Below are positions 8,797-18,077 of a stretch of DNA of 64,000 nucleotides, one piece after another. The DNA is taken from positions 62,001-126,000 of the forward strand of contig JAHBYJ010000002.1 of NCBI GenBank assembly GCA_019636015.1, given 5' to 3'. The position numbers were made by a program, and so were the translations under genes. This stretch comes from Parvibaculaceae bacterium (GTDB taxonomy: Bacteria; Pseudomonadota; Alphaproteobacteria; Parvibaculales; Parvibaculaceae). Position 1 is the stretch's first letter. Each line of letters begins with the position of its first letter. Below the pieces are notes generated by a model that was not told where the DNA came from, did not search any database, and saw nothing but the letters and a program-made list of their open reading frames with translations.

Positions 8797-11493
8797 TCAC
8801 CTCGCAAATCCCAGCCGCATCGCAATTCGCTTCTCGATCTCCACTACGATCAGCAGCGCAACGCCGATGCCGACGATCACCAGACCATCGGCAAAGGCGA
8901 TCGGCGCACTGTGAAAGATCTTCTGCAGGAACTGGAGATAGGTAAAGGCGAATTGCGCCGCCGTGATGCCGGCAACGCCGATCAGTACCGCACGCGTACC
9001 GAGCACCCCGCGCCATGTCAGCGATGTGCCATGCACATAACGGACGCTGAAGAGATAGAAAATCTCCATCACGACGATGGCATTGACGACCATCGTCCGC
9101 GCGGTTTCGACCGTGAGGCCGCGCTCCATCGCCCAGGCGAATATCCCGAATGTCCCGCTCACCATGAGCAGCGACACGAAGAATATCCGCCACAGCACCC
9201 GGCCGGAGAGGATCGCCTGCCCCGGCGGGCGCGGCGCGCGCTTCATGGCACCGGGCTCCGTCGGTTCGAAGGCGAATGTGAGACCGAGCGCGACGCCCGT
9301 CACCATGTTGATCCAGAGTATCTGTAACGGCAGCACGGGCAGCGTCAACCCGATCAGCACGGCAAGCAATATGGTCAGCGCTTCGCCGCCATTCGTCGGC
9401 AGCACCCATGAGATGATCTTCGTGAGATTGTCATAGACCGTGCGCCCCTCACGCACCGCCGCGACGATCGAGGCAAAATTATCATCCGCGAGCACGACCT
9501 CGCTTGCTTCCTTTGCCGCCTCCGTGCCCTTGCCGCCCATGGCGACGCCTATGTCGGCGCGCTTCAATGCCGGTGCATCGTTCACCCCATCTCCCGTCAT
9601 CGCGATCACGGAGCCGTCGGCCTGCAGGGCCTCGACGAGCTGCAGCTTGTGTTCGGGGCTCGTCCGGGCGAAGACGCAAGCCTCCCGCGCGGCCTGTGCA
9701 AACTCGGCATCGCCCATCGCATCGAGTTCGAGACCGGTAACGGTCCGCACATCGCTCCCCATGCCAAGCTGGCGCGCAATCGCGCTCGCCGTCGCGGCGT
9801 GGTCGCCGGTTATCATTTTCACGGCAATCCCGGCCTCGCGGCATTCCGCAATGGCGGCAATGGCTTCCGGCCTCGGCGGATCGATCAGCGCCACAAGCCC
9901 GAGCAGCGTCAACCCCACTTCTGCATCCTCCGTTGCGATCTCTGCCGCTTCTTCCGGCATGAGGCGCTTTGCGAGGGCGATGACACGCTGCCCCTCCGCC
10001 GCCAGCCTGTCGATTTGCTGGAGCCAGAAGACACGATCGATCGCCGCCGTGCCTTCCGGCATGGCCGCTGTCTCGCACATATCGATCACGCGTTCGGGCG
10101 CACCCTTGAGATAGAGGACGGGGGCGCCGCTATCCCGCCGGTTCATCACGGCCATATAGCGGTGCCGCGCATCGAAGGGTATTTCGCCAAGCCGGACGAA
10201 GCGCGCTCTCGCGGCGGTCACGTCATGCCCCGCTTTCATCGCCAGCGACAGCAGCGCTCCTTCCATCGGATCGCCGTCCGTTACCCATCTTCCTTCCCGT
10301 TCGGCGAGGGCCGCATCGTTGCAGAGGAGCCCCGCCAAAGCCAATTCCTCCATGACGGGATAGGACGCCACATCGATCGCAGCGTCGTCTTCGAGAAAAC
10401 GTCCCACCGGCTCGTATCCCACCCCTTCTACACGAGCATGCGCCGAAGCCGTCACCACCGCGCTGACCGTCATTTCGTTCTTCGTCAGCGTGCCGGTCTT
10501 GTCGGAACAGATGATGGAAACGGAGCCCAGCGTCTCGACGGCCGGCAATCGCCGGATCACGGCATTGCGGCCCGCCATGCGCTGCACGCCGACGGCGAGC
10601 GTGATTGTCATGACGGCCGGCAGGCCTTCGGGAATCGAGGCGACGAGAATACCTACCAGGATCATGAAGGACTGACTGAGATCGTATGTCGGGCCGAGCG
10701 CTGCATAGATGAACATGGAGCCGGCCAGCGCCAGCGCGACCATGGCGATGGTCCGGGCGAACTGATCCATCTTCCGCGTGAGCGGCGTGGCAAGCGCCTC
10801 GACTTCGCCCAGCATGCTGCTGATGCGCCCGAGTTCGGTGCCCGCGCCCGTCGCCACCGCAATCCCCGTGCCTTGCCCGGCAGCAACGAAAGTGCCTGAA
10901 TAGGCCATGCACAGCCGGTCGCCGAGCGCCGCCGATACGTTGACTGCCGCAACCGCCTTATCCACCGGAACGGATTCCCCCGTCAGCGCCGCTTCATCGA
11001 TCCTGAGATTGCTCGCCTTCACGAGCCGCAGATCGGCAGGCACCCGGTCGCCCGCCTCGAGCAGAACCATATCGCCGGGTACGACATCTTCCGCCGCGAT
11101 ACTGATCCGCCGTCCGTCCCGAAGCACGGAGGCATGCGGATCGATCATGCTCCGTATCGCTTCAAGCGCCTTCTCGGCGCGGCCTTCCTGGATGAAACCG
11201 ATCGCAGAATTGACGAGCACCACCAGCGCGATCACGACGGCATCCGTCGCATGGCCGATGGACAGCGAAAGCACCGCTGCCGCAATCAGCACATAGATGA
11301 GAAGATTGTTGAGCTGCCGGAAGAACCGCGCAACCGGGCCGCGGCGCTTGCCCTGGGGCAGCCGGTTCGGCCCATGCTCCGCGAGCCGCCGCCGCGCCTC
11401 GTCTCCATTGAGCCCCGCTTCGTCCGCTCCGAGGAGGGGAAACGCTTCACGCGCGTCAACCGAGTGCCAGAGAAGTTCCTTCGGCGCTTCCAC
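8797..11493 (-). CDS. P-type cation-transporting ATPase (P2-like)
   Basis: 898 residues with N-terminal cation-ATPase domain (LLGADEAGLNGDEARRRLAEHGPNRL region), TGES actuator loop, PEGLPA in M4, the phosphorylated Asp in SDKTGTLT, and GDGVNDAPALKRADIGVAMG hinge. Ten membrane segments are expected. M6 reads NMVTGVALG where calcium pumps have NLVTDG: the calcium-liganding Asp is Gly. So it belongs to a proteobacterial P2-like group whose ion is uncertain rather than to clear calcium pumps. It converges on the GST gene and has no metal regulator next to it. Confidence 0.88.
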   Translation of the reverse strand: MEAPKELLWHSVDAREAFPLLGADEAGLNGDEARRRLAEHGPNRLPQGKRRGPVARFFRQLNNLLIYVLIAAAVLSLSIGHATDAVVIALVVLVNSAIGFIQEGRAEKALEAIRSMIDPHASVLRDGRRISIAAEDVVPGDMVLLEAGDRVPADLRLVKASNLRIDEAALTGESVPVDKAVAAVNVSAALGDRLCMAYSGTFVAAGQGTGIAVATGAGTELGRISSMLGEVEALATPLTRKMDQFARTIAMVALALAGSMFIYAALGPTYDLSQSFMILVGILVASIPEGLPAVMTITLAVGVQRMAGRNAVIRRLPAVETLGSVSIICSDKTGTLTKNEMTVSAVVTASAHARVEGVGYEPVGRFLEDDAAIDVASYPVMEELALAGLLCNDAALAEREGRWVTDGDPMEGALLSLAMKAGHDVTAARARFVRLGEIPFDARHRYMAVMNRRDSGAPVLYLKGAPERVIDMCETAAMPEGTAAIDRVFWLQQIDRLAAEGQRVIALAKRLMPEEAAEIATEDAEVGLTLLGLVALIDPPRPEAIAAIAECREAGIAVKMITGDHAATASAIARQLGMGSDVRTVTGLELDAMGDAEFAQAAREACVFARTSPEHKLQLVEALQADGSVIAMTGDGVNDAPALKRADIGVAMGGKGTEAAKEASEVVLADDNFASIVAAVREGRTVYDNLTKIISWVLPTNGGEALTILLAVLIGLTLPVLPLQILWINMVTGVALGLTFAFEPTEPGAMKRAPRPPGQAILSGRVLWRIFFVSLLMVSGTFGIFAWAMERGLTVETARTMVVNAIVVMEIFYLFSVRYVHGTSLTWRGVLGTRAVLIGVAGITAAQFAFTYLQFLQKIFHSAPIAFADGLVIVGIGVALLIVVEIEKRIAMRLGFAR

Positions 11494-11573
11494 AACTCCC
11501 CCAATCGCTGCATCCGATCATTCCACTATGCAGCAGACAAGGGGGAGCTGCCAGTCGGTGCCTTGCCGCAGCT

Positions 11574-12032
11574 TCAGCAGCAGCCCGCGCGTCGCTCGGG
11601 ATCGTGCATCGCCGGCCTGAAGAACATGCCGAGCTGCAGGCTCTCCGCGATCCGCGCCGCCTTTTCCACAAATCGCTCCGCCGTCTCCGGTGCGCACACG
11701 TCCTCTGCCGTCTGCCGGAACAGCATCAGCCAGCGGTCGAAATGCTTCGGCGTCACCTGCTTCAGCTTCAGATGCGCGCGCATGGGCTGGCCCTTGTAGC
11801 GGCCTGTGGTCAGCATCACGCTCGACCAGAAATCGCACATCTTCGCAAGATGCGTATCCCAATCCCCGATCTCGCCACTGAAGATCGGGCCGAGCTCTGC
11901 GTCCTCACGAATGCGGGCATAGAAGGCATGCACCAGCGCACGGATTTCCGCTTCACTGGTCATCCCCGGACCTGCATCGGCCTCGCGGCACCATTGGCCT
12001 TGCGGCCGGTCTTCCTGGTTGTCCGCCATCAT
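11574..12032 (-). CDS. Group III truncated haemoglobin
   Basis: 152 residues. The globin starts after a 23-residue leader: IRALVHAFYARIREDAELGPIF, DWDTHLAKMCDFWSSVML (HLAKM and FW pattern of group III), then the proximal histidine in LKLKQVTPKHFDRWLMLF. Such proteins bind O2 or NO and are tied to nitrosative stress or microaerobic growth. AGGAG lies 3 bases before the first ATG and 6 before the second (12029), so the second may be used. It is divergent from nsrR over an NsrR-like operator, which supports NO-responsive expression. Confidence 0.88.
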   Translation of the reverse strand: MMADNQEDRPQGQWCREADAGPGMTSEAEIRALVHAFYARIREDAELGPIFSGEIGDWDTHLAKMCDFWSSVMLTTGRYKGQPMRAHLKLKQVTPKHFDRWLMLFRQTAEDVCAPETAERFVEKAARIAESLQLGMFFRPAMHDPERRAGCC

Positions 12033-12044
12033 GGGCTCCTATAA

Positions 12045-12063
12045 GATGTATATTAAATACATC
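12045..12063. promoter_or_regulatory. NsrR-like operator
   Basis: GATGTAT-ATTAA-ATACATC is a perfect 7-bp inverted repeat, embedded in AAGATGTATATTAAATACAT. Known NsrR sites are AT-rich inverted repeats built from AAGATGYATTT-like halves, so the match is close. It lies 13 bases before the haemoglobin start and 59 before nsrR, placed to repress both. Confidence 0.75.
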
Positions 12064-12121
12064 ATATAATGCATTCGCTTTCAAGCAATGCGGCATTTCG
12101 TCGGTACGGAGGAATCGAGGC

Positions 12122-12559
12122 ATGCGCCTCACCATGCACACGGACTATGCGCTCCGGCTCCTGATGCACCTGGCGCTCGCGCCGGACCGGCTCGTCACCA
12201 TCTCGGAAGTGGCTGAGGCCTATGCGATCTCGCGAAATCACCTCGTGAAGGTCGCACATGAACTGGGCAAGGAAGGCTTCGTGGAAACCGTACGCGGGCG
12301 CGGCGGCGGCCTGAGGCTTGCCCGCCTGCCCGAGCAAATCGGTATCGGCGAAGTCGTCCGCGCGATGGAGGAAGATTTCCGTATCGTCGAGTGCTTCGAC
12401 CGCAAGATCAACGCCTGCTGCATAGCGCCGGCATGCCGCCTGAAACATCTTCTCGCCGACGCATTGAATGCATGGCTCGCCGTGCTGGACGGGGCGACGC
12501 TCGCCGATCTCGTGGCGCGGCCCGCACCGCTCCGCCGGCTGCTTGCAATCGGCGCCTGA
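12122..12559 (+). CDS. nsrR: Rrf2-family NO-sensing repressor NsrR
   Basis: 145 residues. NsrR is a DNA-binding repressor with an NO-sensitive iron-sulfur cluster. The N-terminal winged helix opens MRLTMHTDYALRLLMHLAL as in NsrR/Rrf2 proteins; recognition-helix region is ISRNHLVKVAHELGKEGFVET. Cysteines at 91, 99, 100 and 105 match the cluster region of NsrR, followed by the characteristic PACRLKHLL. AGGAATCGAGGC precedes the ATG. The divergent haemoglobin and intervening operator make the NsrR assignment more likely than IscR. Confidence 0.88.
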   Translation: MRLTMHTDYALRLLMHLALAPDRLVTISEVAEAYAISRNHLVKVAHELGKEGFVETVRGRGGGLRLARLPEQIGIGEVVRAMEEDFRIVECFDRKINACCIAPACRLKHLLADALNAWLAVLDGATLADLVARPAPLRRLLAIGA

Positions 12560-12568
12560 AGGCTCCGC

Positions 12569-12754
12569 TCAGTGGCGGCCCTTCTCCGTCTTGCCGTAGT
12601 TTTCCCGCGTCACGATCTCGCGTTCGATCTTGTCGCGCGGCGTCTCCTCCTGCCGCGCGGCGCGCCATTGGAAAACGGCATAGGCAATCACTGCGCCGAG
12701 CAGAAATGCACCGACAGCCGCCGCAATCGGCAGTTGAAATATGACGATGTCCAA
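12569..12754 (-). CDS. Small single-span membrane protein
   Basis: 61 residues: a hydrophobic helix at about residues 7-29 followed by a charged tail (ARQEETPRDKIEREIVTREN). The start is a TTG preceded by GGAGG at 5 bases; no ATG is available in frame. I do not recognise a family. It converges on nsrR with a 9-base gap. Confidence 0.55.
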   Translation of the reverse strand: MDIVIFQLPIAAAVGAFLLGAVIAYAVFQWRAARQEETPRDKIEREIVTRENYGKTEKGRH

Positions 12755-12848
12755 ACCGGCCTCCTTCCTTCCGCAGGCAGCCCCGGTCAGGACCGCCTTG
12801 TCTTAGTTAACGGCGGGAAGGAAGCGAAGTTCCTGAAAATGCGGAAGA

Positions 12849-13826
12849 TCAGCCGTAGGTGAAGCCGGAACGCGGCAGGAGGCGGGCGCGCTCGCGATGG
12901 GCCTCGCGGCGCTCATCGGCGATTTCCTGCTCATTCTTGCGCTCGGTGCGGAGCGACTCCCTGCCCTGCGGGATGGGATCGAGCGAGGCAAGAATTTCGA
13001 TCACCGTCGAGTTCATGATGAGCGGCGCACGACCGTAACCGGCTGCAGGCGCCGCAGCACCCGCAGCGCCGCTCTCGGTGCCGGACGCGGCAAGCGTCAT
13101 GCCCCGTGTTGCATAGCCCCGGCGGCTTTCCCCCGGGGCCGCATCGGCCGTGAATGTTGACTGCTTCCGGGTCGCAGGCCGCTTGGCCGCCTCTTCGGCG
13201 ATCCGCGTCGCATCCGTGCCTTCATGCTTGGACACAAGGTTCCGGTAGACTTCCTGCGCGCTGCGCGGTTCCCCGTCCCTGTTGTAGAAGATCGAGCGAT
13301 TGGCCTCGGCCGCCGCCGGGAACAGGAGATCGGCGCGCGCATTCGGCGTCTCTTCCGCCGCCGAGATCAGCTTTGCGGCGCCGCCTGCCCCCAGAAAGTG
13401 GGCCACATAAAGCTCGCCCTCGCCGACGCTCCGGCCGAGCCGGCTTTCGAGCGAGGAGGCGCTTTCCTGGGTGTAGGCGCCGGCCATCAGCGCCGCCACA
13501 TGCGGATCGTTCCGCAGGGCAAGAATTTCCGCCCTGTGGGCAGCATTTTCCACGCGGTAGCGGCCGCCATTCTGCTCGATCGCAGCCGCCTCCTTTTCAA
13601 GGCCAAGCTCGGCACCGTACTTCTTCATCGTCCCGAGCCAGCTCTGCTCGGTGAACTGGAATAGCCCGCAGGCGCTCGAAGTTCTTGATTTTGCTTGGCA
13701 ATCAAGGCTCGACTCGCGCATTGCCGTCTTCAGCAGATAGTCGAATTCGACGCCCGTCCGCTGGCTCGCAAACTGGAGCGCGGAAGCGATGGTCGGCTGA
13801 ACGGCGATATTTTCGACGAGGCTCAC
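12849..13826 (-). CDS. Lytic transglycosylase, SLT-type
   Basis: 325 residues from the GTG at 13826, chosen because AAGGAA lies 7 bases upstream. Residues 10-75 form an SLT goose-lysozyme-like core: AMRESSLD supplies the catalytic Glu-Ser, then CGLFQFTEQSWL. Such enzymes cleave murein glycan strands with 1,6-anhydro products. No signal peptide is evident, so export route is unclear; related alphaproteobacterial proteins are often annotated as hypothetical transglycosylases. The C-terminal 130 residues are low in recognisable structure and rich in Arg, Glu and Ala. Confidence 0.75.
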   Translation of the reverse strand: MSLVENIAVQPTIASALQFASQRTGVEFDYLLKTAMRESSLDCQAKSRTSSACGLFQFTEQSWLGTMKKYGAELGLEKEAAAIEQNGGRYRVENAAHRAEILALRNDPHVAALMAGAYTQESASSLESRLGRSVGEGELYVAHFLGAGGAAKLISAAEETPNARADLLFPAAAEANRSIFYNRDGEPRSAQEVYRNLVSKHEGTDATRIAEEAAKRPATRKQSTFTADAAPGESRRGYATRGMTLAASGTESGAAGAAAPAAGYGRAPLIMNSTVIEILASLDPIPQGRESLRTERKNEQEIADERREAHRERARLLPRSGFTYG

Positions 13827-13985
13827 GAGGCGGTTCCTTTCCTTCTGGTGGGAAGGTCGCAAACCCCGTGCCAGCCGGAGATGCTTCCATAAGGCGGAAA
13901 CCCTGCGTTTTTCGCGCGATTTTTCGTCACCTCGCGTTAAGCTTCAAAAAAGCGCGGAGGGGGACTGCGCAAAACGGGAGGGAAC

Positions 13986-15404
13986 ATGTCGGAAGTCGAG
14001 GTCGCCGCGGAAGTCGAAGAGGAACTCCATCACCCGCATAAGGACAAGGCGGACAAGCCATATCCCAAGGCCATTTACGCCTGGTACGTAGTCGGGGTGC
14101 TTGTCGTTGCCTACACATTTTCCTTCATCGACAGGCAAATCCTGAGCCTGCTGGTCGGCCCCATCAAACGCGATCTCGGCATCTCCGACACGGAGATGAG
14201 CCTGCTTCAGGGCTTCGCCTTCGCCGTCTTCTACTGCATAGCGGGTCTGCCCATCGGCCGCCTTGTCGACCGCCACCACCGCGTCAACATCATCGCGCTC
14301 GGCGTCTTCGTCTGGAGCGTGATGACGGCGCTCTGCGGCACCGCCCGCTCCTTCTGGCAACTCTTCATCTTCCGCGCCGGCGTCGGCGTCGGCGAAGCGG
14401 CGCTCTCACCCGCCGCCTATTCGATCATCGCGGACTATTTCCCGCCGAAGCGCCTTGGCTTCGCCCTCGGGGTCTACGGCATGGGCGTCTATATCGGCGC
14501 CGGCCTCGCCCTCATTATCGGCGCAGCCGTCATCGCCCTCGTGTCGGAGGGCGGCAGCCTGGATCTCCCGCTTGTCGGCACGGTCTATGCCTGGCAGATC
14601 ACCTTCTTCATTGTCGGCTTGCCGGGCATTCTGGTCGCGCTGTGGGTCTGGACCCTGCGCGAGCCCGACCGCCGCGGCCATGTGCGCACCGCGGTCGGCG
14701 ACGACGGCGTGGCCCGCCGCGTCGAAGTGCCGGTCAAGGAAGTCTTCGAATATATGGGCCGGAACTGGCGGACCATGGTGCCGCTCAACCTCTGCTACGC
14801 GCTTTCGGCCATGATGGCCTATGGCGTCGCCGCCTGGATACCGACCCTCTTCGTCCGCACCCATGGCTGGAGCTACCCGGAAGCGGGCTTCTGGTACGGT
14901 CTGGTCATCGTCGTCTTCGGCACCACCGGCGTCATCGCCGGGGGCTGGGCAGGCGACTTCCTCACCGGCAAGGGCATCCGCAATGGCCGCATGAGGGTCT
15001 GCGCCCTTACCGGCCTCGCGACCTTCCCCTTCACCATCGCCTATCCGCTGGTGGATGATCCCTGGATCGCGCTGCTGCTGCTTTGCCCGTCCACCTTCTT
15101 CGCCACTTTCACGACCGGCGCCGGCCCCTCCGCTCTTCAGGAGCTGATGCCGAACCAGATGCGGGGCTTCGCCTCCGCGGTCCTCATATTCGTGGTGACG
15201 ATCATCGGCCTTGGCCTCGGCCCGACCTCCATCGCGCTTGCGACGGACTTCATCTACGCAGACGAGGCCATGCTTCGCTATTCGCTGGTGTTGGTACCGG
15301 GCATCGTCCTGACCTTGGCCGTCGCGATCGGCATGCTCGGGCTGCGGTCCTACAACCACAGCCTGGACTATCTGGAAAACTGGAGCGCCGAAAACGAAAA
15401 ATAA
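13986..15404 (+). CDS. MFS transporter, spinster-like
   Basis: 472 residues, with twelve predicted membrane segments. After a charged 28-residue N terminus come AYTFSFIDRQILSLLVGPIKRDLGISD and the loop motif GRLVDRHHRVN. This opening is typical of the large alphaproteobacterial spinster-type MFS group, often encoded near lipid, bile-acid or aromatic catabolism genes. GGGAGG precedes the ATG. Substrate unknown, and no catabolic cluster adjoins it. Confidence 0.85.
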   Translation: MSEVEVAAEVEEELHHPHKDKADKPYPKAIYAWYVVGVLVVAYTFSFIDRQILSLLVGPIKRDLGISDTEMSLLQGFAFAVFYCIAGLPIGRLVDRHHRVNIIALGVFVWSVMTALCGTARSFWQLFIFRAGVGVGEAALSPAAYSIIADYFPPKRLGFALGVYGMGVYIGAGLALIIGAAVIALVSEGGSLDLPLVGTVYAWQITFFIVGLPGILVALWVWTLREPDRRGHVRTAVGDDGVARRVEVPVKEVFEYMGRNWRTMVPLNLCYALSAMMAYGVAAWIPTLFVRTHGWSYPEAGFWYGLVIVVFGTTGVIAGGWAGDFLTGKGIRNGRMRVCALTGLATFPFTIAYPLVDDPWIALLLLCPSTFFATFTTGAGPSALQELMPNQMRGFASAVLIFVVTIIGLGLGPTSIALATDFIYADEAMLRYSLVLVPGIVLTLAVAIGMLGLRSYNHSLDYLENWSAENEK

Positions 15405-15578
15405 ACAAATACAATAGGTTATCGTGTTAACCGAATTCTTGGTCGCAACGGGTGCGGACAATTGAACCGGAATCCGAGGCACTTCAATCGGCGCTTCAGC
15501 TTCCGGATTCAATTTCTGAAGAAAGCGGCGTAGCGGGCTGAATCGCGAGCGGGACGAGACTTCTCCACAAGGCCGTGA

Positions 15579-16043
15579 TCAGGCTATCCGGCCATAGACC
15601 CGGAAACGCCATGAGGTCTCACCGGTGCTGGAATTGTCCTGCACCAGGCGGAGCGCCGGCCGCCCTGCTTCAAGCTTCCCGCGCGTTCTCGCCTGCATCA
15701 GCTTGAAGCGCAGCAACGCTTCGTCATAGGGCTTCACGAGATAATCGTCCGCCCCGGCCTCGAGGGCCCGGCGGACCGAAGCCGCCGAATCGTCGGCGGT
15801 CACATGGAACAGGCAGAGATCGCGGCCACCGCCCTGCTTGCGAACCGCTTCCGTCAGAAGCCGCCCGTCGCGCGTCTCGAGCCGTCCCTCGGCCAGCACG
15901 AGCTCCGGCCGGGTCCCGGCGATGAGCGCCAGCGCCTCTTCCGCCGTCGCCGCGCAGGCGACCCGAAAGCCAAGCCGCTCCAGCAGATGGGCGGCAGCCC
16001 GTCCGGCAGCGGTAGAAGGATCGGCGATAAGAGCTTTTGCCAA
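15579..16043 (-). CDS. Receiver-domain protein lacking the phospho-aspartate
   Basis: 154 residues; about 1-120 form a CheY-like receiver. Asp8 of the acidic pocket, Thr82 and Lys104 (LVKP) are kept, but the site of phosphorylation is Ala51 (ELVLAEG). It therefore looks like a pseudo-receiver, which would act through protein contacts or constitutive conformation rather than by phosphotransfer. A short C-terminal extension contains no DNA-binding motif. It is the last gene of a possible minus-strand run after HIT. Confidence 0.72.
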   Translation of the reverse strand: MAKALIADPSTAAGRAAAHLLERLGFRVACAATAEEALALIAGTRPELVLAEGRLETRDGRLLTEAVRKQGGGRDLCLFHVTADDSAASVRRALEAGADDYLVKPYDEALLRFKLMQARTRGKLEAGRPALRLVQDNSSTGETSWRFRVYGRIA

Positions 16044-16129
16044 GGGCCCATATCCGGCATGCGGGCACCGCGCCCGTCTGCCGAAGACACTAGGCTCTGA
16101 GTCTTAAACCAATCGTTAACCGCGTTTTC

Positions 16130-16537
16130 TCAGCCACGAAACCCGTCCGCCAGCCGCTCGACAAGGCTCCGTGCCTCGTCCGCCCCATAGGGCTCCGCCT
16201 GCCCCATGCCCCAGACGGGAGAGGGCCAGGCCGCATCCCCGGAAAAGCGGGCAATCACATGGACATGAAGCTGCGGCACCATATTCCCCAGCGCCGCCAC
16301 GTTCATTTTTTCGGCCCCGGCCACATCCCGGAGAACTTCCGAGGCAAGGTCGATCTCGGCGTGAAAATCCGCCTTCTCTGCTCCCGCCACATCGTCGAAA
16401 TCCCGCAGACCCGGCCGCCGCGGCACCAGAATGAGCCAGGGAAACCGCCGGTCGTTCATCAGCAGCACCCGGCAAAGGGCGAGATCGGTCACGAGGAGCG
16501 TGTCGGCGGCAAGCCGCTCATGGAGTTCGAAGGACAT
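16130..16537 (-). CDS. HIT-family nucleotide-binding protein
   Basis: 135 residues. The histidine triad QLHVHVIARF near residue 90 is the phosphate-binding, catalytic signature of the HIT superfamily (nucleotidyl hydrolases and transferases); LILVPRRPGLRDFDD near 35-50 is also typical. The full family length is present. It starts 6 bases after the stop of the small membrane protein, without a clear ribosome site, which suggests translational coupling. Confidence 0.87.
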   Translation of the reverse strand: MSFELHERLAADTLLVTDLALCRVLLMNDRRFPWLILVPRRPGLRDFDDVAGAEKADFHAEIDLASEVLRDVAGAEKMNVAALGNMVPQLHVHVIARFSGDAAWPSPVWGMGQAEPYGADEARSLVERLADGFRG

Positions 16538-16543
16538 GGATGA

Positions 16544-16792
16544 TCAAACAGGTTTCCGTCTGCGCGCCTCGCGCCGGATGCCCAAAAGCATACCCGCAGC
16601 AAATGACGAAGCCATTGCATAGAAGAACGACTGAAACACCATGCTGAACATATGGTGCTCCCGCAACAGCTGGAAAACGCCCTGTTCAAAGGCAAAATAG
16701 ATCGTCAATCCGGCAATGAACGCAAATGTAAATGACATGATTTTCAGGTTCAGCGGGACGCTTTGAACCATCAGAATTTCTTTCAATCGCAT
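16544..16792 (-). CDS. Small two-span membrane protein
   Basis: 82 residues with two hydrophobic segments (about 18-40 and 48-72) and a basic end RREARRRKPV. The ATG at 16792 follows a GGGAGGGGG ribosome site. It begins 11 bases after the acyl-CoA dehydrogenase stop and ends 6 bases before HIT, so these three genes are probably one transcript. No known family recognised. Confidence 0.6.
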   Translation of the reverse strand: MRLKEILMVQSVPLNLKIMSFTFAFIAGLTIYFAFEQGVFQLLREHHMFSMVFQSFFYAMASSFAAGMLLGIRREARRRKPV

Positions 16793-16803
16793 CGCCCCCT
16801 CCC

Positions 16804-17973
16804 TCAATACGATTTCGGCAGCCCGAGCACCCGCTCGGCGATGAAACTCAGGATCAGCTCGCGGCTCACCGGCGCAATCCGCGCGATCATGATTTCGCGC
16901 ATATAGCGTTCCACGTGAAACTCTTTCGCGTAGCCCATGCCGCCATGCGTCATGATTGCCGTCTCGCAGGCCCGGAAACCCGCTTCTGCCGCCAGATATT
17001 TCCCGGCATTGGCCTCCGCCCCGCAATTCTCGCCCGCGTCGTAAAGCGCCGCTGCCTTGAAAACCATCAGGTTCGCCGCCTCGAGCTCCGCCCAGGCCCG
17101 CGCGAGCGGATGCTGGATCGCCTGGTTCTGCCCGATCGGCCGCCCGAACACCTCGCGGTCCCGCGCATATTCGGTTGCCTTTTTGAGCGCGATGCGGCCC
17201 ACGCCCACGGCTTCGGCACCGATCAGCACACGTTCCGGATTGAGCCCATGCAGCAGATAGTGAAAGCCCTTGCCCTCCTCGCCGATCAGATCGTCCTTCG
17301 GCACACGGAGCCCATCGAAAAACACGGCATTCGAGTCGACGGCCTTGCGGCCCATCTTCTCGATTTCGCGTACCTCCGTCGCGCCGCCCCGGTCGAGATC
17401 GGTATAGAAAAGCGACAGGCCCTCGGTCGGCTTTGCGCATTTTTCCTTCGGCGTGGTACGGGCGAGCAGCAGGATCTTGTTCGCGCTCTGCGCCGTCGAC
17501 GTCCACATCTTGCGGCCATGAACGACATACTTATCCCCGTCCCTCTCCGCCCGTGTTGATATGGATGTCGTGTTGAGCCCCGCATCGGGCTCTGTCACGC
17601 CGAAGCAGCAGCGATCCTCGCCGCGAATGAGCGGCGGCAGGTTTCGCTCCTTCTGCTCCGCCGTGCCGAATACGACCACAGGCATGGGCCCGAAGAGGTT
17701 GATATGAATGGCAGACGCACCCGAGAGACAGGCGCCCGATTCCGCAATTGTCTGCGCGACGATGGCGGCTTCCGTCACGCCGAGGCCCGAGCCTCCATAT
17801 TCTTCCGGCATGGCAACGCCGAGCCAGCCGCCACCCGCAATATCGGCCACGAAATCGTCCGGGAAGCCGCCCTTGCGGTCGCGCTCCAGCCAATAGGCAT
17901 CGTCATATTTCGCGCAGATGCGGGCCACCGCGTCCCGGATGGCCTGCTGCTCTTCGCTGAACCGGAAATCCAT
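16804..17973 (-). CDS. Acyl-CoA dehydrogenase
   Basis: 389 residues, the normal length. FAD-dependent alpha,beta-dehydrogenation of acyl-CoA in the cytoplasm. Seen: CCFGVTEPDAGLNTTSI (flavin-contact motif), the middle beta domain, GLNPERVLIGAEAVG, then THGGMGYAKEFHVERYMRE, the second signature. The usual C-terminal catalytic Glu in YEGT is absent at the expected place (region reads RIAPVSREL), so the base may be placed as in other branches of the family. Divergent from the MaoC-CitE-dehydrogenase operon by about 100 bases, suggesting a shared pathway. Confidence 0.9.
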   Translation of the reverse strand: MDFRFSEEQQAIRDAVARICAKYDDAYWLERDRKGGFPDDFVADIAGGGWLGVAMPEEYGGSGLGVTEAAIVAQTIAESGACLSGASAIHINLFGPMPVVVFGTAEQKERNLPPLIRGEDRCCFGVTEPDAGLNTTSISTRAERDGDKYVVHGRKMWTSTAQSANKILLLARTTPKEKCAKPTEGLSLFYTDLDRGGATEVREIEKMGRKAVDSNAVFFDGLRVPKDDLIGEEGKGFHYLLHGLNPERVLIGAEAVGVGRIALKKATEYARDREVFGRPIGQNQAIQHPLARAWAELEAANLMVFKAAALYDAGENCGAEANAGKYLAAEAGFRACETAIMTHGGMGYAKEFHVERYMREIMIARIAPVSRELILSFIAERVLGLPKSY

Positions 17974-18077
17974 TTATCCTCCCCGCGCCGTTTCGTGTTG
18001 TGATCTGCGCCGCTATAACCTAGCCGGGAGGCACGCTGCGAGCGAGGCCGCCGAGGGAAGAAAAGACAGGGGTCAGA

